Origin: Alteromonas mediterranea DE
GTDB taxonomy: Bacteria; Pseudomonadota; Gammaproteobacteria; Enterobacterales; Alteromonadaceae
Assembly: GCF_000020585.3 (NCBI RefSeq)
Contig: NC_011138.3
Coordinates: forward strand, 1,767,193-1,831,192
Reading direction: 5' to 3'
DNA: 64,000 nucleotides
Position 1 is the stretch's first letter. Each line of letters begins with the position of its first letter. The notes under the pieces are model-generated. The model did no database searches. It had not been told where the DNA came from and was given only the letters and a program-made list of their open reading frames with translations. The position numbers and the translations under genes are program-made. Below are positions 37,829-46,940 of the stretch, in pieces.

Positions 37829-40800
37829 TTACCGCGACTCCTTTGCAAAATCGGCAATAATATCGCTAATGAACGCAATTCGCGCTTTAGCTGTGTCGGT
37901 CTTTTTCACCAAACGCAGTTTTTGGCTGCCTTCAAATTTGAAGGTGTTCGGCTTGGTTTGTACAAGGCTAATAATATAGCCCGGATTGACCTTCGTGTTC
38001 TCTTTGAACTCTATGGTACCGCCTTGTGCCGACAAGTCTACTTTTAGAATGCCTAAATCATGGGCTTTTAGTTTAATTTCAGCCACTTCAATTAAGTTCT
38101 TCGCCGGCTCTGGCAGCAGGCCAAAGCGGTCGATACATTCTACCTGGAACTCATCAATGTCATCTTGCGTCGCACAGCTCGCCAAGCGCTTATACAGTGA
38201 TAAGCGTGTATTTACATCGGCAATGTAATCTTCCGGTAATAGGGCAGGAATGCGAAGCTCTACTTCGGTATGGCCAGACATCGCATCGTCTAGCGACGGC
38301 TCTCTGCCGTCTTTAAGGGCATTAACGGCTTTATCAAGCATGTCCATGTAAAGGCTAAACCCTACGCTTGCGATTTGACCCGATTGGTCGTCGCCTAAAA
38401 GCTCGCCTGCACCACGTATTTCTAAATCGTGAGTAGCCAGTGCGAAACCTGCACCTAGGTCTTCTAACTGAGATATCGCTTCTAAGCGCTTCACGGCATC
38501 TTTTGTCATGCGCTTAGGGTGCGGCGTTAGCAGATACGCATAAGCTTGGTGATGTGAACGGCCCACACGCCCGCGCAGTTGGTGAAGCTGCGCTAAACCT
38601 AAATGGTCGGCTCTATCCATGATAATGGTGTTCGCACTAGGTACATCAATGCCCGTTTCGATAATAGTGGTACACACAAGCACGTTGTAGCGCTGGTGAT
38701 AAAAGTCGCTCATCACGCTTTCCAACTCTCGCTCGCGCATTTGACCGTGCCCCATTGCAATGCGTGCTTCGGGAACAATTTCGGCAATCTCTTCTACGGT
38801 TCGTGCAATACTTTCAACTTCATTGTGAAGGAAGTAAACCTGACCACCGCGTAAAATTTCACGCATAATGGCTTCGCGAATAACCGCTTTATTGCGCTGC
38901 TGCACAAACGTTTTAATGGACAAACGACGGGCAGGGGCGGTGGCGATAATCGACAAGTCGCGCATGCCGGAAAGGGCCATGTTTAGCGTACGTGGAATAG
39001 GGGTTGCGGTAAGCGTGAGAATATCAACATCGGCGCGCAGCGATTTCAGTTTTTCTTTTTGGCGAACACCGAAGCGGTGTTCCTCGTCTATGATGACAAG
39101 CCCTAAGTCTTTGTACTTTATATCGCTAGAGAGCAGTTTGTGCGTTCCCACGACAATGTCTACTTTACCTTCGCCAATACGTTCAACCACCGACTTTTGC
39201 GCTTTACCGCTAACAAAACGGCTCATTACTTCAATTTCAAACGGCCAGGCTGCGAAGCGGTCTTTAAAGTTTTCATAATGCTGCTGAGCAAGTAGCGTTG
39301 TCGGCACCAAAATAGCCACTTGTTTACCTGCATTTGCGGCAAGGAAAGCGGCGCGCATGGCAACTTCAGTTTTACCAAAGCCCACGTCTCCGCATACTAG
39401 GCGGTCCATCGCTGACGGGCTGCCCATATCATGCATAACCGCTGCAATAGCTTGGGCTTGGTCGGGTGTTTCTTCAAAGGGAAAACTATCGGCAAAGGCT
39501 TGATAATCGTCCCAGTTAATCTTGTATTCGAAGCCGGGTTTCGCCGCGCGTCGCGCGTATACGTCTAACAGCTCAGCGGCTACGTCACGTACTTTTTCAG
39601 CCGCCTTTTGCTTCGCTTTCGTCCACGCGTCTGAGCCTAAGGCGCTAACTGGCGCACTGTCTGCATCGCCACCGGTGTAGCGAGAAATCAAATGAAGCGA
39701 GGCTACCGGTACATATAATTTCGATTGTTTAGCGTATTCAATACACAGATATTCTGTGGTTACACCACCCGCGTCGAGGGTTTGTAGCCCTAAATAGCGA
39801 CCTACGCCGTGATCTAAGTGCACCACGGGTTGGCCAATAGAAAGCTCGGCCAAGTTGCGAATAATGGCGCTTTCATCGGTAGCGGTTCTTTTATCACGTA
39901 GGCGACGCTGGCTAACCTTTTGGCCTAGCAGCTCGGTTTCAGTTATAAACAACAGCTCGCCTTCCTCGGTTTGCCAGCGGAAGCTGTTATCCACCATGCC
40001 AACCGTAATACCAATACTGTTGTGGCTTGCGATGAAATCACTGTAACTGTCTACGATAGTGGGCTTTATGCCGGCTTTAGCAAGCACCGACAGCAAGCCT
40101 TCTCGACGGCCTTGGGTTTCTGCACAAAACAGTACTTTAGCCCCGTTGTCGGTGGCGTGGTTTACTGTTTTAATTAAGCGCTCGGCAGGCACTTTTTTCT
40201 GCGAGTTAATGGCAATGTCATCAAGCTTTTCGCACTGTAAATTAGTGGTGCCCGGCTTTTCTTCAAGTACGGCGTTGGTTAACGATGCGCGGGGCCACTG
40301 CTTAATTGCGCCAAACAGTTCGTTTATAGGTAAAAAGAGTTCATCAGGCGCAAGCAGGGGGCGCGCTAAATTATATCGATACTGCTCGTAGCGCTCTTGT
40401 ACGTCGGCCCAGAAAAACTCACTGGCGTCTTGTACATCGCCGTGAAGCAGCAGCAAGCTCTTTGGATGCAGGTAATCAAACAGCGTTGCGGTGTTTTTGA
40501 AAAACAGAGGAAGGTAGTATTCTACGCCACTTGGCATTGTGCCTTTGCTTACTTGGGAAAATACGCTTTCTGACGCGTTGTTCGCATCGAACTTTTCCAA
40601 AAACTGCTGCCGGAAAAGCGTAATGGCCTCTTTATCGGTAGGGAATTCACGGGCTGGCAACAAACGTATTTTATTGACTGACTCGCCAGAACGCTGGGTT
40701 TCTGTATCGAAGTAGCGAATAGAGTCTATTTCATCGTCGAATAAGTCGATACGAAACGGTTGGTCGCTTCCCATTGGGAACAAGTCGATAATACTGCCGC

Positions 40801-41326
40801 GCACAGAAAATTCGCTATGGCTCATTACTTGGCTTACATGTAAGTAGCCGGCTTGCTCTAGGTTTCGTCTGAATTGGTCTCTGTCTAACGTGTCGCCCTT
40901 GTTTAGCATCAGTAAGTACTTAGCCAAATAGTCGGTGGGCGCTAGACGCTGCATTAGCGTGTTAACAGGAACAATGAAAATGCCATCGCCTTGCTGAGTA
41001 AAACGAAACAGGGTTTCTAAACGCTGGGAAACAATATCCTGATGGGGCGAGAACGAGTCATAAGGCAGCGTTTCCCAGTCAGGGAAGAGAGTAATGGGCG
41101 TATTATGCTTATTATCGCTTAAGAAAAACGCTATTTCTTTTTCAAGCTTCATCGCCGAAGGCGTGTCGGCGGTGATAAGTACAATAGGGCCTTTATACTG
41201 GCTAAGTGCTTGACTGATACATAGCGCGGCGCTGCTGCCTTGAAGCTGGCCCCAATGCTTGTGGTCTTGTGAAGCGGCTTCTTTTTTAGGCGCAGGTAAT
41301 GGTAGCGATAATAAAGTGGCTGTCAT
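37829..41326 (-). CDS. mfd: Transcription-repair coupling factor Mfd
   Basis: 1,165 residues, full length. Domain order: UvrB-like module (about 1-340), RNA polymerase-interacting CarD-like domain (about 500-580, GQPVVHLDHGVGRYLGL), RecG-type translocase (about 600-990; Walker A VCGDVGFGKTEVAM; DEEH box IIDEEHRFGV; motif III TLTATPIPRTL) and TRCF C-terminal domain (about 1020-1130). It removes stalled RNA polymerase from DNA lesions and recruits UvrA. It is immediately upstream of csiV on the minus strand. Confidence 0.97.
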   Translation of the reverse strand: MTATLLSLPLPAPKKEAASQDHKHWGQLQGSSAALCISQALSQYKGPIVLITADTPSAMKLEKEIAFFLSDNKHNTPITLFPDWETLPYDSFSPHQDIVSQRLETLFRFTQQGDGIFIVPVNTLMQRLAPTDYLAKYLLMLNKGDTLDRDQFRRNLEQAGYLHVSQVMSHSEFSVRGSIIDLFPMGSDQPFRIDLFDDEIDSIRYFDTETQRSGESVNKIRLLPAREFPTDKEAITLFRQQFLEKFDANNASESVFSQVSKGTMPSGVEYYLPLFFKNTATLFDYLHPKSLLLLHGDVQDASEFFWADVQERYEQYRYNLARPLLAPDELFLPINELFGAIKQWPRASLTNAVLEEKPGTTNLQCEKLDDIAINSQKKVPAERLIKTVNHATDNGAKVLFCAETQGRREGLLSVLAKAGIKPTIVDSYSDFIASHNSIGITVGMVDNSFRWQTEEGELLFITETELLGQKVSQRRLRDKRTATDESAIIRNLAELSIGQPVVHLDHGVGRYLGLQTLDAGGVTTEYLCIEYAKQSKLYVPVASLHLISRYTGGDADSAPVSALGSDAWTKAKQKAAEKVRDVAAELLDVYARRAAKPGFEYKINWDDYQAFADSFPFEETPDQAQAIAAVMHDMGSPSAMDRLVCGDVGFGKTEVAMRAAFLAANAGKQVAILVPTTLLAQQHYENFKDRFAAWPFEIEVMSRFVSGKAQKSVVERIGEGKVDIVVGTHKLLSSDIKYKDLGLVIIDEEHRFGVRQKEKLKSLRADVDILTLTATPIPRTLNMALSGMRDLSIIATAPARRLSIKTFVQQRNKAVIREAIMREILRGGQVYFLHNEVESIARTVEEIAEIVPEARIAMGHGQMRERELESVMSDFYHQRYNVLVCTTIIETGIDVPSANTIIMDRADHLGLAQLHQLRGRVGRSHHQAYAYLLTPHPKRMTKDAVKRLEAISQLEDLGAGFALATHDLEIRGAGELLGDDQSGQIASVGFSLYMDMLDKAVNALKDGREPSLDDAMSGHTEVELRIPALLPEDYIADVNTRLSLYKRLASCATQDDIDEFQVECIDRFGLLPEPAKNLIEVAEIKLKAHDLGILKVDLSAQGGTIEFKENTKVNPGYIISLVQTKPNTFKFEGSQKLRLVKKTDTAKARIAFISDIIADFAKESR

Positions 41327-41388
41327 GACGTCCTGTTTGTTTTAGTGCAAGAGGTTTTTTACGGCTTATATACTGTTATTGGGGCAAA

Positions 41389-41988
41389 TTAGGATCCCGC
41401 TTTTTTATCTTTTGACCGTTTTCGCAGCTGCTGGGTTTGAATATGTAAGCTTGCGCGAACCAGAAGCTCCTGATCTTGCTCTCGTATCGTGTTAAAAATA
41501 AAAGCAATATGGTAACTATCTTCAACTTGCTCGCAAGTAATTACTTCACCGTAACAAAAAATAGCGGCAGCTTCGGCATCTAAGAAAAGCTTAAGTTCCG
41601 CCTGAGTGCCTACCTCTAGTTTGTCTTTTGATTCGATAATAACGCCACCACCTCCAAGTTTCACCGTTTTGAAGCGGTGTTCGGGCTCATCTTGCTGATG
41701 CAAAACAAACGACATCATTAGGTCGATTTTTCTCGACTGATGATTGAGATATTCGGCGAGTGTCTCAGCGTGATCGCCAAGGTTTCTTAGCGGGCGAATG
41801 GCCTGGGCTTCCAATGCGGCCATTTCGCTTGCGATGCGAAAGGCATAGGGCATTGACTCTTCAAGGTTATCTTCATCAGGTACGGTTTCATTAGCACCTA
41901 GAGGACGCACGTTGGCGTTAACGCAATAGGCGATTGAGAAGTATTCATCGAATTGGGCTTGTTTTTGTTCTTGGCTAAGTTCGCTCAC
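41389..41988 (-). CDS. PilZ-domain protein
   Basis: 199 residues. The N-terminal half is helical (FDEYFSIAYCVNANVRPL, then MASEMAALEAQAIRPL-like helices), as in the PilZN-type extension. The C-terminal PilZ barrel begins near residue 105 (EHRFKTVKLGGGGVIIESKD, LEVGTQAELKLFL). The classical RxxxR...(D/N)xSxxG c-di-GMP motif is degenerate here (no clear RxxxR, GGGG in place of D-S-x-x-G), so nucleotide binding is doubtful. It lies 62 nt upstream of mfd on the same strand. Confidence 0.7.
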   Translation of the reverse strand: MSELSQEQKQAQFDEYFSIAYCVNANVRPLGANETVPDEDNLEESMPYAFRIASEMAALEAQAIRPLRNLGDHAETLAEYLNHQSRKIDLMMSFVLHQQDEPEHRFKTVKLGGGGVIIESKDKLEVGTQAELKLFLDAEAAAIFCYGEVITCEQVEDSYHIAFIFNTIREQDQELLVRASLHIQTQQLRKRSKDKKAGS

Positions 41989-42162
41989 ATCATTCCTCTG
42001 CCACTAATTCTTGTGCAGCCAGTAGCTTACACGTAGTATACCCACTTTACTATTTTGGGGTTACCCCGTCATCTCGCCTTTGGGCTACTTATCTGAATAA
42101 TTTGTTCAATAAGCATAGCCAAATGTAAGGCAGATTACCGTATTACTGAAAAGCAAGGCGCT

Positions 42163-43578
42163 ATGTTTTATCCTGTTTCTGCATTCATTGCCTATCGTTA
42201 TGCTAAATCTAGCAAATCAAGCCAAACCAGTTTTGTCTCTTTCATTAACCGATTCTCGGTAGCCGGCATTGCCTTAGGCTTAATGGCACTAATCATCGTA
42301 GTGTCGGTAATGAACGGCTTAGAGGGCCAGCTAAAACAACGTGTTTTAGGCATCGTGCCGCACATTGAAATTACAAAGACACCCACCGAAATTACGAAGA
42401 CACCCACGACAACAAGTAAAGACGCAACACTTACAAAGACACCCATCGTAAACAAACAAACCCAAAAGCTTACAGAGACACCCATCTCAACATTAAGTAA
42501 GCCTCCCATTTCTGAAGACGATAGCTCGAAGCTTACAAAGACACCCACCGTAAGCCCTCAATCTCAATCGGCTATGACAGTAGACGCGCTTAGCAAGACA
42601 CCCATCAAAGGGGTGGTAGCAAGTATGGCATATCGAGAAACTGAAGCTGTCGTTCAGTCACGCTCAGATCTACGCGGCGTTCAAGTTCACGGTGTCGAGC
42701 CCGGCGTGATGCTAGAGCATACTCTTGTGGCAAATCACATGGAGCAGGGAAGGTTTAACGATTTAGTAGAAGGAAGTTTTTCTGCCATTATTGGGCGTGC
42801 CCTTGCCATAAAACTTGATGCGAGGGTTGGCGACAGGCTTCGCGTAATGGTGGCAGGGGCAAGCGTTTATACGCCCTTTGGGCGAATGCCGAGTCAACGC
42901 TTAGTAACAATCGTGGGTGTCTTCGATATGGGGTCGCAAATGGATGACAAGGTTATGTATATGAACCTAAAAGATGTCAACCGGTTGATGCGCGACCCAA
43001 AAGGCAACGGGCGGTCGCTACGTTTGTTTTTAAACGATGCGTTTAACTATTTAGCGGTGGTTGATCATTTAACCGATACGATGGGTGTCTCTGTAAGTAC
43101 TATCAGAACGTGGCGTGAGCGCCAAGGGCCATTATTTGATGCGGTGAAGATGGAAAAAAACATGATGACGCTTATGCTGCTGCTAATAATAGCGGTAGCG
43201 GCATTTAACATTGTGTCTGCGCTGGTGATGGTAGTAACTGAAAAGCAAGGTGATATTGCCGTATTGCAAACACAAGGCATGCTACCTGGAACTGTTATGT
43301 GGATTTTCGTACTTAACGGATTGTTTAACGGCATAAAAGGAGCCGGCATAGGCCTTATATTAGGCGTCGTTATTACGCTTCAATTGAATAACATTTTGGA
43401 TTTGATTGGTTCGCCATTAGCACTTGCGGCCGATGGAAGCGGTTTGCCTGTAGAAATGGATGCTATACAAATTGCTGGTATTGCATTGCTCTCGTTGCTT
43501 CTTTGCGTGCTTGCAAGCGTGTATCCGGCGCGAAAAGCAATGAAAATAGCCCCATCTCAAGCACTTCAAAACGAATAA
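42163..43578 (+). CDS. LolC/LolE-type lipoprotein-releasing permease with repeat-derived insert
   Basis: 471 residues. The N-terminus VSAFIAYRYAKSSKSSQTSFVSFINRFSVAGIALGLMALIIVVSVMNGLEGQL is diagnostic of LolC/E: a short cytoplasmic part, then TM1. Three further membrane helices close the protein (about 330-460) as an FtsX domain with YPARKAMKIAPSQAL. Between residues about 71 and 148, at the start of the periplasmic domain, is a low-complexity stretch absent from usual family members. It contains six copies of (T/E/S)-K/E-TP(T/I), encoded by the GACACCCA DNA repeat. The family extrudes lipoproteins to LolA using the LolD ATPase; neither lolD nor a second permease is adjacent. Confidence 0.88.
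   Translation: MFYPVSAFIAYRYAKSSKSSQTSFVSFINRFSVAGIALGLMALIIVVSVMNGLEGQLKQRVLGIVPHIEITKTPTEITKTPTTTSKDATLTKTPIVNKQTQKLTETPISTLSKPPISEDDSSKLTKTPTVSPQSQSAMTVDALSKTPIKGVVASMAYRETEAVVQSRSDLRGVQVHGVEPGVMLEHTLVANHMEQGRFNDLVEGSFSAIIGRALAIKLDARVGDRLRVMVAGASVYTPFGRMPSQRLVTIVGVFDMGSQMDDKVMYMNLKDVNRLMRDPKGNGRSLRLFLNDAFNYLAVVDHLTDTMGVSVSTIRTWRERQGPLFDAVKMEKNMMTLMLLLIIAVAAFNIVSALVMVVTEKQGDIAVLQTQGMLPGTVMWIFVLNGLFNGIKGAGIGLILGVVITLQLNNILDLIGSPLALAADGSGLPVEMDAIQIAGIALLSLLLCVLASVYPARKAMKIAPSQALQNE
42378..42604 (+). repeat. GACACCCA repeat cluster 1 (inside Lol-type permease gene)
   Basis: Six exact GACACCCA octamers start at 42378, 42399, 42438, 42477, 42540 and 42597, mostly preceded by CAAA, GAA or CAGA. 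All spacings are multiples of three, so each is read as K/E-T-P. Two reverse copies occur further on in the same gene (42914 and 43082). Confidence 0.9.
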
Positions 43579-43655
43579 TGGGGTGAATTAACCGTGCAAA
43601 TCGACGCGAAATTCACTATACTCGCGGTCTTTTAAATTTCGCCCAGTGAGACGTC

Positions 43656-44219
43656 ATGAACAAGAATTTTATCACCTCGCAATCGCTTCTACAGGATTCC
43701 TTTCGCTTAGCGGCAAAGGTGTATGAAGATGGCTTTCGCCCTGACTTTATTATCGGTATTTGGCGTGGTGGTGCTCCAATTGGTATCGCGGTTCAAGAAT
43801 TCTTTGAATTTAAGAATACGTCTACCGACCACATTGCAGTGCGTACTTCGTCTTACTATGGTATTAACCAGCAATCGAAAGAAATCCGTGTTCACGGTTT
43901 GCACTACCTAGTTGAAAACGCCAATGCCGACGACAAGCTACTGATTGTTGACGATGTTTTCGATTCTGGCCGTAGTGTTGATGCGCTTATCAAGCAAATT
44001 AACAAGCTAATGCGCTTGAACATGCCTAAAGATATTCGTATTGCGTGCCCATGGTATAAGCCACAAAACAATACCACTGACATTGTGCCAGATTATTACG
44101 TTAACGAAAGTGACGAGTGGTTGGTATTCCCGCATGAGATTGCTGGTCTTTCTGAAGAAGAAATTCGTGAAGGCAAGGGTGAGCTTTCTGACGTTATGGA
44201 CATATTATTTGATAAATAA
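43656..44219 (+). CDS. Purine (hypoxanthine/xanthine-type) phosphoribosyltransferase
   Basis: 187 residues of type I PRTase fold. FIIGIWRGGAPIGIAVQEFF contains the PPi loop, VRTSSYYG the flexible loop, and LLIVDDVFDSGRSVDAL is the PRPP-binding motif with its two acidic residues. WLVFPHEIAG at the C-terminus resembles Gpt/Hpt base-binding ends. It salvages purine bases by joining them to PRPP; the exact base preference is not readable. It starts 77 nt after the permease and ends in a strong terminator. Confidence 0.88.
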   Translation: MNKNFITSQSLLQDSFRLAAKVYEDGFRPDFIIGIWRGGAPIGIAVQEFFEFKNTSTDHIAVRTSSYYGINQQSKEIRVHGLHYLVENANADDKLLIVDDVFDSGRSVDALIKQINKLMRLNMPKDIRIACPWYKPQNNTTDIVPDYYVNESDEWLVFPHEIAGLSEEEIREGKGELSDVMDILFDK

Positions 44220-44230
44220 GCATTGAACGC

Positions 44231-45679
44231 TTAGGTATCATCACCAGACGTATTGAAACCGCACTGTTGTGCGGTTTTTTTATGCGCTAATTTCGTTGGG
44301 AAGGCGAGGGTAAAAGTCGTACCCACATTTACTTCGCTTTCTACCGAAATGGTGCCACCCATGGCTTCAACAATAGAAAATGAGATATAAAGCCCTAAAC
44401 CTGTACCTTTGCCGGTGGGCTTTGTAGTGTAAAAAGGTTCAAACAATTTTTGTAAGGCATGTTTTTCTATTCCGCAACCCGTGTCTTTAATAACCATAAC
44501 TGTATTGTGGTTTTCCGTATCATTGTATGAAGTGATTGTGAGCGTGCCGCCATCGTTCATGGCTTGTGCTGCATTTACGAATAGGTTAACCAACACTTGG
44601 TTTAGTTTGCCTGTTCTCCCCTTAACAGGAAGCACACTGTCTAGTTTCTGCTGAATTTTTATTCTGTGCTTTAGTTCACTATTTACCAGCCTAAGAGCGT
44701 GACCAATGCAGTCATTAACGTTTATCGTCTCATCGTCCTGAACATCCGCGTCATGGGAAAACGAGCGCAGGCTGGTGATAATATCAGTGACTCGAACAAG
44801 CCCGTCTTCAGACTCACTACAAATATCTGCAATTTCGTCGCTCAATGAATCGATTCTGTTCTGTGTTTGCCAAGCTATGGCTTCTGCAGTTAGTTGGGCG
44901 CGTTCTTCATCACTTTGGCTTTGTGACAGTTTAACCACAATATTTTGCATTTGAGATAAAGCTGGCAACACATTTCGCAGAAAATGGATGTTACTATTGA
45001 TAAAGGCTATGGGGTTATTGATTTCGTGTGCCACACCTGCCGCAAGCAAGCCTAGCGACGCCATTTTTTCTGAGTCGATAAGGCTTTTCTCTACTTGTGC
45101 TTTCTCCTCTTTCAGCCTTACTGTTTCAAGAGCCATTAATTTAGCGTGCATACCCATTGCAATTTGTTCGGTAAACGTGCGGTAGCGGTTGGCCATGTCT
45201 ACATACTCTTGCGTGTAATAGCCTAGCGACTGATGGCAAAACACGATAACGGCTTGCTGCTGGTGTACGTTAAACGGGCAGTAAAGTACAGAGGTGACTT
45301 GAGTATCAAATAGCGAGAGATGTTGTTGCCAAATAGGTTGTTGCCTGATATCAAATAGGGCCACGGGCGTACTTTTGACCGCACGGGATAAGGTTTCGTC
45401 AATTTCCCAAACGGTATTAAGAAGTGGCGCGTAGGTACTGTTAATGCAAGTCATACGCTTTGGCCCTTCGTTTTGTAGCACAAAACATACTTCGTAATTG
45501 TACAGCCCTTTAAAGACACTGAACATTTTATGGTACAAGTCTTGTTTATCTTCGGCGGTTAGCAGCGCCTGTGTTCCTTCTAACAAAGCGTCGCTTTCTT
45601 TTTTGTGCGCTTCAGCTTGTTGTTTCAGCCGATAGACAAGCGCAAGCTCTTCTAAAACGTTTTCATAATCTTTATTCAT
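44231..45679 (-). CDS. Histidine kinase (GAF-like sensor)
   Basis: 482 residues. N-terminal coiled-coil (about 1-40) and a GAF-like domain (about 45-180), then a coiled-coil linker. The H-box GLLAAGVAHEINNPIAF has the phospho-accepting His218. The HATPase domain follows: N-box NLFVNAAQAMND, G1 IKDTGCGIE, G2 GKGTGLGLYIS. It has no receiver domain and no membrane segment, so it is a soluble kinase. It overlaps the FIST gene upstream by 4 nt, so FIST protein and kinase form a translationally coupled pair. No response regulator is adjacent. Confidence 0.9.
   Translation of the reverse strand: MNKDYENVLEELALVYRLKQQAEAHKKESDALLEGTQALLTAEDKQDLYHKMFSVFKGLYNYEVCFVLQNEGPKRMTCINSTYAPLLNTVWEIDETLSRAVKSTPVALFDIRQQPIWQQHLSLFDTQVTSVLYCPFNVHQQQAVIVFCHQSLGYYTQEYVDMANRYRTFTEQIAMGMHAKLMALETVRLKEEKAQVEKSLIDSEKMASLGLLAAGVAHEINNPIAFINSNIHFLRNVLPALSQMQNIVVKLSQSQSDEERAQLTAEAIAWQTQNRIDSLSDEIADICSESEDGLVRVTDIITSLRSFSHDADVQDDETINVNDCIGHALRLVNSELKHRIKIQQKLDSVLPVKGRTGKLNQVLVNLFVNAAQAMNDGGTLTITSYNDTENHNTVMVIKDTGCGIEKHALQKLFEPFYTTKPTGKGTGLGLYISFSIVEAMGGTISVESEVNVGTTFTLAFPTKLAHKKTAQQCGFNTSGDDT
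44256..44281 (+). terminator. Rho-independent terminator after phosphoribosyltransferase
   Basis: AAACCGCAC / GTGCGGTTT with a TGTT loop and a T-run. It lies within the 3' coding end of the convergent histidine kinase. Confidence 0.87.
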
Positions 45680-46851
45680 TGGGAAAACACTACTGCTGAA
45701 ATCATGAGATTGCCGTGCCTGTTTTTGCCGTCAAGAAAACGACCTTGTTCGCCAAACGTAAAGGGGCCGCATATTGGAAGAGATGCAAATTTTTCTTGTA
45801 GGGAGCAAAGCATATTGTCTATTTCGTCGCCCACCATAAGCCGGCAACCCGCACAATAGATCATAAGCACGCCTATGGGCTGTCGATTTTCGGGTAAAAG
45901 CATAATGGCATTGTTAATGACTCGCTCGGCGCGAGAGGTAAGGCTTGAAATACTACCTTCCATCAACACTAAATCTTCATTCTCTTCCACTTCAGAAAAC
46001 ATGTTTAGCGCGCCATTCGCCTCTGTAGAATCTGGATGGCACAGTAAATAGCTCGTTGCACCGTTTTCTAGTGCTACTGGCCGGCCCAGTGGGACCGAAG
46101 ACGTAAGCGTTAAAATTTGCCCGCCTTGCAGTTGTTGTTCGATTAAACGGTTTGTTGCCTGATTATAAATATGGCTGGCGGGTGAGCCGTCGAGCTCGCT
46201 TAGTTGTCGTCCGCACGCTTTTGACACTCTAAACACGGTATCAGTTGGTTTGTAACCAGAGCTATAGCTCAAGCCAAGGGGGGAAGTAGGGTACATAACA
46301 ACTACTGCTATTGTTTTTGCGCCTAGCGCTTCACGGGTGAGGGTAGTCCAATTGCCTTCAACGGTGTTGTCTGCCATCGACCCTCCAAAAATAGGGACCT
46401 GATCCCCAACCACACTGGCAAACCCTTCTAAAATTCTTTCTTCATTCCCCGGCGGCAGCGCACACCATATTAGCGCAGGGCTTTCATAAGGGCGCCCGGC
46501 ATTCACGAGTGCCTGTTGTAAAGCATTAGCCCCTGCCTTAAATGCACTGTTCTCATCTATGTTGGCACTGCCAACGCCGTAGGCCCCGGCATCGTCAAAC
46601 ACACAAAAAAGTGCAAGATCGCACTTTGCACTAACAGTTTTGCTATCGCAAAGTAGTGAACCCAAGCATGAGCTGGAAACAAGAAAAGGCGTAGACGCTC
46701 GCTTTAAGGCGTGCTGAACATCTTGGAAAGGAAGACAGGCATTAGCGTAGCCAATTACCAGTGAAGGCAACTTTTTTTCAAAAAGCGCAGCGATGTCTTC
46801 TTTTATATGCGCAGGGTTAGCGCATTGTATCTCGAACGTTTCTATTTGCAT
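45676..46851 (-). CDS. FIST-domain sensory protein
   Basis: 391 residues. The FIST_N region (about 30-200) contains FLVSSSCLGSLLCDS and IFGGSMADNTVEGNW. The FIST_C region (about 215-375) contains GSPASHIYNQ and IYCAGCRLMVGDEIDNM. FIST domains are proposed small-ligand (amino acid) sensors that pair with signalling outputs. Here the partner is the histidine kinase that overlaps its stop codon. No signal peptide or membrane helices. Confidence 0.88.
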   Translation of the reverse strand: MQIETFEIQCANPAHIKEDIAALFEKKLPSLVIGYANACLPFQDVQHALKRASTPFLVSSSCLGSLLCDSKTVSAKCDLALFCVFDDAGAYGVGSANIDENSAFKAGANALQQALVNAGRPYESPALIWCALPPGNEERILEGFASVVGDQVPIFGGSMADNTVEGNWTTLTREALGAKTIAVVVMYPTSPLGLSYSSGYKPTDTVFRVSKACGRQLSELDGSPASHIYNQATNRLIEQQLQGGQILTLTSSVPLGRPVALENGATSYLLCHPDSTEANGALNMFSEVEENEDLVLMEGSISSLTSRAERVINNAIMLLPENRQPIGVLMIYCAGCRLMVGDEIDNMLCSLQEKFASLPICGPFTFGEQGRFLDGKNRHGNLMISAVVFSQ

Positions 46852-46940
46852 TTGGCTTTTACCACTAAACCTATCAATTAATAGTAGATTAAAATAACAA
46901 AAGCCTTATTAACCATTAGTCGCAAAAACTGACCTAGGGT

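Noticed and set aside
42914..43089. The two reverse GACACCCA copies in the conserved part of the Lol-type permease as true insertions
   Set aside because: They encode ordinary conserved residues (VGVF and MGVS), so they may be chance matches. They are counted but carry little weight.
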